Positions 61,889-64,000 of a stretch of 64,000 nucleotides of DNA are shown here, in pieces (the stretch's first letter is position 1; every line of letters starts with the position of its first letter). The stretch is from positions 62,001 to 126,000 of the forward strand of contig JBFMCS010000014.1 in the NCBI GenBank assembly GCA_040754315.1, written 5' to 3'. Below the pieces are notes generated by a model. It had not been told where the DNA came from and ran no database searches. It worked only from the letters and a program-made list of their open reading frames with translations. The position numbers were made by a program, and so were the translations under genes. This DNA comes from Bacillota bacterium. Lineage in GTDB: Bacteria > Bacillota > Sulfobacillia > DUSP01 > JBFMCS01.

Positions 61889-62551
61889 TTAGTCTTGGTA
61901 TCGCCCGGGGGAGTTATGCAGTGAGAGGAGCCTTATCACCTCTTCGTCAGGGGTCTGGTCAAAGAAACGGTAGAACTGCCCCACGGCGTAGAATCCGGCA
62001 GGGGTGAGGGGACACACGGCCCTGTCCACGAAACCCTCTAGATGTCTCAGCGTAGATGGGGGGGCCACCGGCACCGCCAGGACAAGGGAGGCAGGGGACT
62101 GCCTCTTCACCCAGCTCAGGGATGCCGCCATGGTGAGGCCGGTGGCTACGCCATCATCCACGACAATGATCGCGCGGTCCTTCAAGGTGATCGCGGGGCG
62201 CTTACCCCTGTACAGGGCAAGTCTCCGCTGGATTTCCTGGCGTTCAGTTTCAGCTGCATGTTGCAGGTAGTCTTGGTTTGGCCGGTAGATGCCGCCGAGC
62301 CTAGGGTCGGTGAACACATCACCATCGGGGGTTACTGCCGCCACTGCTAGTTCGGGGTTTCCCGGAGCCCCGATCTTCCGCGAAATCACAACATCCATCG
62401 GAGCCGTGAGCCTGTGGGCAACGCGGGCTGCGACCACGACTCCACCTCGAGGAACACCCAGTACCACTGGGTTCTGTCTAGATAGGTCCTGCAGGAGCTC
62501 CGCGAGTCTTTCACCGGCTTCGTGACGATCGCTGTAGAGCAGGATCACCAC
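61889..62551 (-). CDS. Phosphoribosyltransferase-family protein
   Basis: A 220-residue type I PRTase-fold protein. The PRPP loop is AIIVVDDGVATGLTM near 128-142, preceded by VLGVPRGGVVVAARVAH and VVISRKIGAPGNPELA. The arrangement matches the predicted phosphoribosyltransferases of COG1926, whose substrate is not established. GTG start in a G-rich region. It may be co-transcribed with the ykuS-like gene. Confidence 0.87.
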   Translation of the reverse strand: MVILLYSDRHEAGERLAELLQDLSRQNPVVLGVPRGGVVVAARVAHRLTAPMDVVISRKIGAPGNPELAVAAVTPDGDVFTDPRLGGIYRPNQDYLQHAAETERQEIQRRLALYRGKRPAITLKDRAIIVVDDGVATGLTMAASLSWVKRQSPASLVLAVPVAPPSTLRHLEGFVDRAVCPLTPAGFYAVGQFYRFFDQTPDEEVIRLLSLHNSPGRYQD

Positions 62552-62653
62552 CCCCCTGTAGTACCCGCGCTCACTCCTTGCTGCAACCCGTCAAGACGGG
62601 GCGGGATCTCAGGACCGCCAGCTGTTTTGGGGCGCGGGTGCCATGCTCACTAA

Positions 62654-63556
62654 TCACTGGGGCCCATGACCCGTGGACGCCACTCTAAGCACCGAAGGGG
62701 CAACGCCGAAGGAGACAGGACACCTCCCCACTACCTCTCCATCTGCCTGAACCGTCAGGGGCTGGTTGGAGGTGACCGTGACTTGGGTCGTCTTCATAAA
62801 GGAAACCTTTGGGTGCCTTCCGTGTATCCCCAGGTAGACCAAGGGCAGCGACTTTACTGTTTCAAACCTGGTGAGACCTCCGCATAGGCATAGGTCGAGG
62901 ATACCATCATCGGGCCGGGCACCGGGCACCATCCTCATGCCGCCTGCGTAGTAGGGAGTGTTTCCCACTGCAACGAAGAGGGCAGTCATCTTGACTGGAA
63001 GCTGGTCTTCGAGGCCCAGCTCAATTTGGTACGCCTGGTATCGCGCCAAGGTCTTGACGAGACCCGCAAGGTAGGTCAGGGTTCCGCCCAGTCGCTTTGC
63101 TCCCCTTGCCACCTCTTGGGCAACCTCAGCATCGAAGCCCACGCTAGCGATGGTGACAAAATACCGCCTTCCGCTACTTGCCTCAACCCATCCCAGGTCA
63201 ATCTGCCTCGAGGAACCATTCATCCCGGCCTCCAGGGCCCTTACGGGATTAGCTGGCAGGCCCAGCGCCCTGACGAAGTCATTGCCCCTGCCCGCCGGTA
63301 TGGGTGCCAGGACGGATCTTGAACCCGCGAGGCCGTTAGCGACCTCCTGAACCGTGCCATCTCCCCCGACGGCGAAGACTTTCTTGGCCCCTTCACCAGC
63401 GGCGGCCCGGGCGATTTCTGTGGCATGGAGGGGGGCTTGGGTGAATATGGCGTCTCGGGGCAATCCCCTACTCGCAAGAATGCGGTCCAGCAGGGACCAC
63501 ACCTTGACGCTCTTACCCCCATGGGCCGCAGGGTTAACTATGAAGATTGCATTCAC
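62654..63556 (-). CDS. Diacylglycerol/lipid kinase family protein (YegS/BmrU-like)
   Basis: A 300-residue lipid kinase of the diacylglycerol kinase catalytic family. It opens NAIFIVNPAAHGGKSVKVW; the nucleotide site is VFAVGGDGTVQEVANGLAGS, followed by IPAGRGNDFVRALGL, and the C-terminal domain contains MRMVPGARPDDGILDLCLCG. GTG start after GGAGGCC. The lipid substrate (diacylglycerol or a glycolipid) is not predictable. It stands alone between the PRTase and bactofilin genes. Confidence 0.93.
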   Translation of the reverse strand: MNAIFIVNPAAHGGKSVKVWSLLDRILASRGLPRDAIFTQAPLHATEIARAAAGEGAKKVFAVGGDGTVQEVANGLAGSRSVLAPIPAGRGNDFVRALGLPANPVRALEAGMNGSSRQIDLGWVEASSGRRYFVTIASVGFDAEVAQEVARGAKRLGGTLTYLAGLVKTLARYQAYQIELGLEDQLPVKMTALFVAVGNTPYYAGGMRMVPGARPDDGILDLCLCGGLTRFETVKSLPLVYLGIHGRHPKVSFMKTTQVTVTSNQPLTVQADGEVVGRCPVSFGVAPSVLRVASTGHGPQ

Positions 63557-63608
63557 TCGGTGGCCTCCTGTGACGGCTCTCCCTGCTTAGTGCGTTGGGG
63601 AAAGTCTC

Positions 63609-63965
63609 TTAGTCTTTATGCCCGCGTGCTACCGCGTGGCTGGCATCTTCTAATTCCTTAGCCATCTTGCTCGAACCGTCGAAAAACCCCCCATCTGCTA
63701 TGATGAGAGCCGCCACCTTGATATCGCCCTTTAGGCGCCCGGTGCTTTCGATCTCCAGTTTGCCGGACAAGTCTATGTTCCCCTCGACATCACCAGCCAG
63801 GGTAAGGTGACGGGCCTTGATAGACGCACGAACACGCGCCCCCTTACCGACAACCACATCCCCTTTGTTGTGGATTTCCCCCTCCATCTTCCCGTCTATC
63901 CGAAGACCGGAACTGGCAATAACGGTCCCCTTGATCTCGGTGTCCTTGCCAACGATGGTATCCAT
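63609..63965 (-). CDS. Bactofilin (polymer-forming cytoskeletal protein)
   Basis: A 118-residue bactofilin. The core is a right-handed beta-helix of short repeats with glycines and alternating Val/Ile (GKDTEIKGTVIASSGLRIDG, VVVGKGARVRASI, LTLAGDVEGNIDLSGKLEIE). Bactofilins polymerise without nucleotide and act in cell shape, envelope growth and sporulation. ATG 63965; an AAGAAGGT lies ~15 bases upstream. In many bacteria an M23 peptidase gene precedes it; only 35 bases upstream are visible here and show nothing further. Confidence 0.93.
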   Translation of the reverse strand: MDTIVGKDTEIKGTVIASSGLRIDGKMEGEIHNKGDVVVGKGARVRASIKARHLTLAGDVEGNIDLSGKLEIESTGRLKGDIKVAALIIADGGFFDGSSKMAKELEDASHAVARGHKD

Positions 63966-64000
63966 CTTGTCTGAGGGGGTACCTTCTTTGCGCCCTAGCA

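Overview
The window is G+C-rich chromosomal DNA from a spore-forming, probably strictly anaerobic member of the Bacillota (Clostridia-like). Three things point there. The 48-63 kb block has the Firmicutes order rpsF-ssb-rpsR-DUF2232-rplI-lonC-dnaB with purA nearby. Spore genes are present: two CotS-type kinases, two CotE-type coat proteins and YyaC. There are oxygen-sensitive enzymes: a glycyl radical enzyme with its radical-SAM activase and a corrinoid-type methyltransferase. No ribosomal RNA or species-specific gene fixes the taxon further.

Layout. 0-4.3 kb: an ECF vitamin transporter (S component, EcfA1, partial EcfA2) divergent from an IclR regulator, then a TPP-riboswitch-controlled thiT coupled to a methyltransferase. 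4.4-5.7 kb: remnants, namely a broken phage-type HNH nuclease gene, a RelE/ParE toxin without a visible antitoxin and a possible penicillin-binding-protein scrap. 5.7-9.0 kb: LemA, DUF2207 and a trypsin-like protease. 9.2-31.1 kb: a catabolic island (below). 31.8-41.2 kb: nucleotide-sugar, glycosyltransferase and spore-coat genes. 41.4-47.6 kb: a hydantoin/dihydropyrimidine operon (NCS1 permease, carbamoyl-amino-acid hydrolase, hydantoinase) behind a sigma-54-type promoter and next to its sigma-54 activator. 48-64 kb: two tRNAs and conserved housekeeping genes.

The most notable region is 9.2-31.1 kb. A GntR/FadR-type regulator lies between two long minus-strand gene runs. One run reads from a glycyl radical enzyme through its activase, a 2-oxoacid/acetoin dehydrogenase E1 pair, an Asp/Glu/hydantoin-type racemase, a ferredoxin-like/flavin oxidase fusion, a complete branched-chain-type ABC transporter and two short-chain dehydrogenases. 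The other reads from an MttB-family trimethylamine methyltransferase through a broken dehydrogenase gene, E2, E3 and a three-gene iron-sulfur flavoprotein dehydrogenase, ending against the regulator. Near-palindromic TGGTCTGACCA-type sites precede both the glycyl radical enzyme and the regulator, and a variant precedes the E2 gene. The mttB reading frame is interrupted by one in-frame TAG exactly where archaeal and bacterial MttB proteins carry pyrrolysine; the frame resumes for the full remaining length. I therefore annotate it as one 495-residue pyrrolysine protein. No pyl genes, corrinoid protein or corrinoid activase are visible here, so these would have to lie elsewhere. I infer that the island degrades an imported N-methylated or quaternary amine, with C-N or C-O bond cleavage by the glycyl radical enzyme, amine oxidation, 2-oxoacid oxidation to an acyl-CoA and methyl transfer to a corrinoid. 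The substrate is unknown.

Several genes carry frameshifts (HNH nuclease, a short-chain dehydrogenase). I cannot tell true decay from assembly error. Functions come from motifs and family resemblance read by eye; no searches were run.
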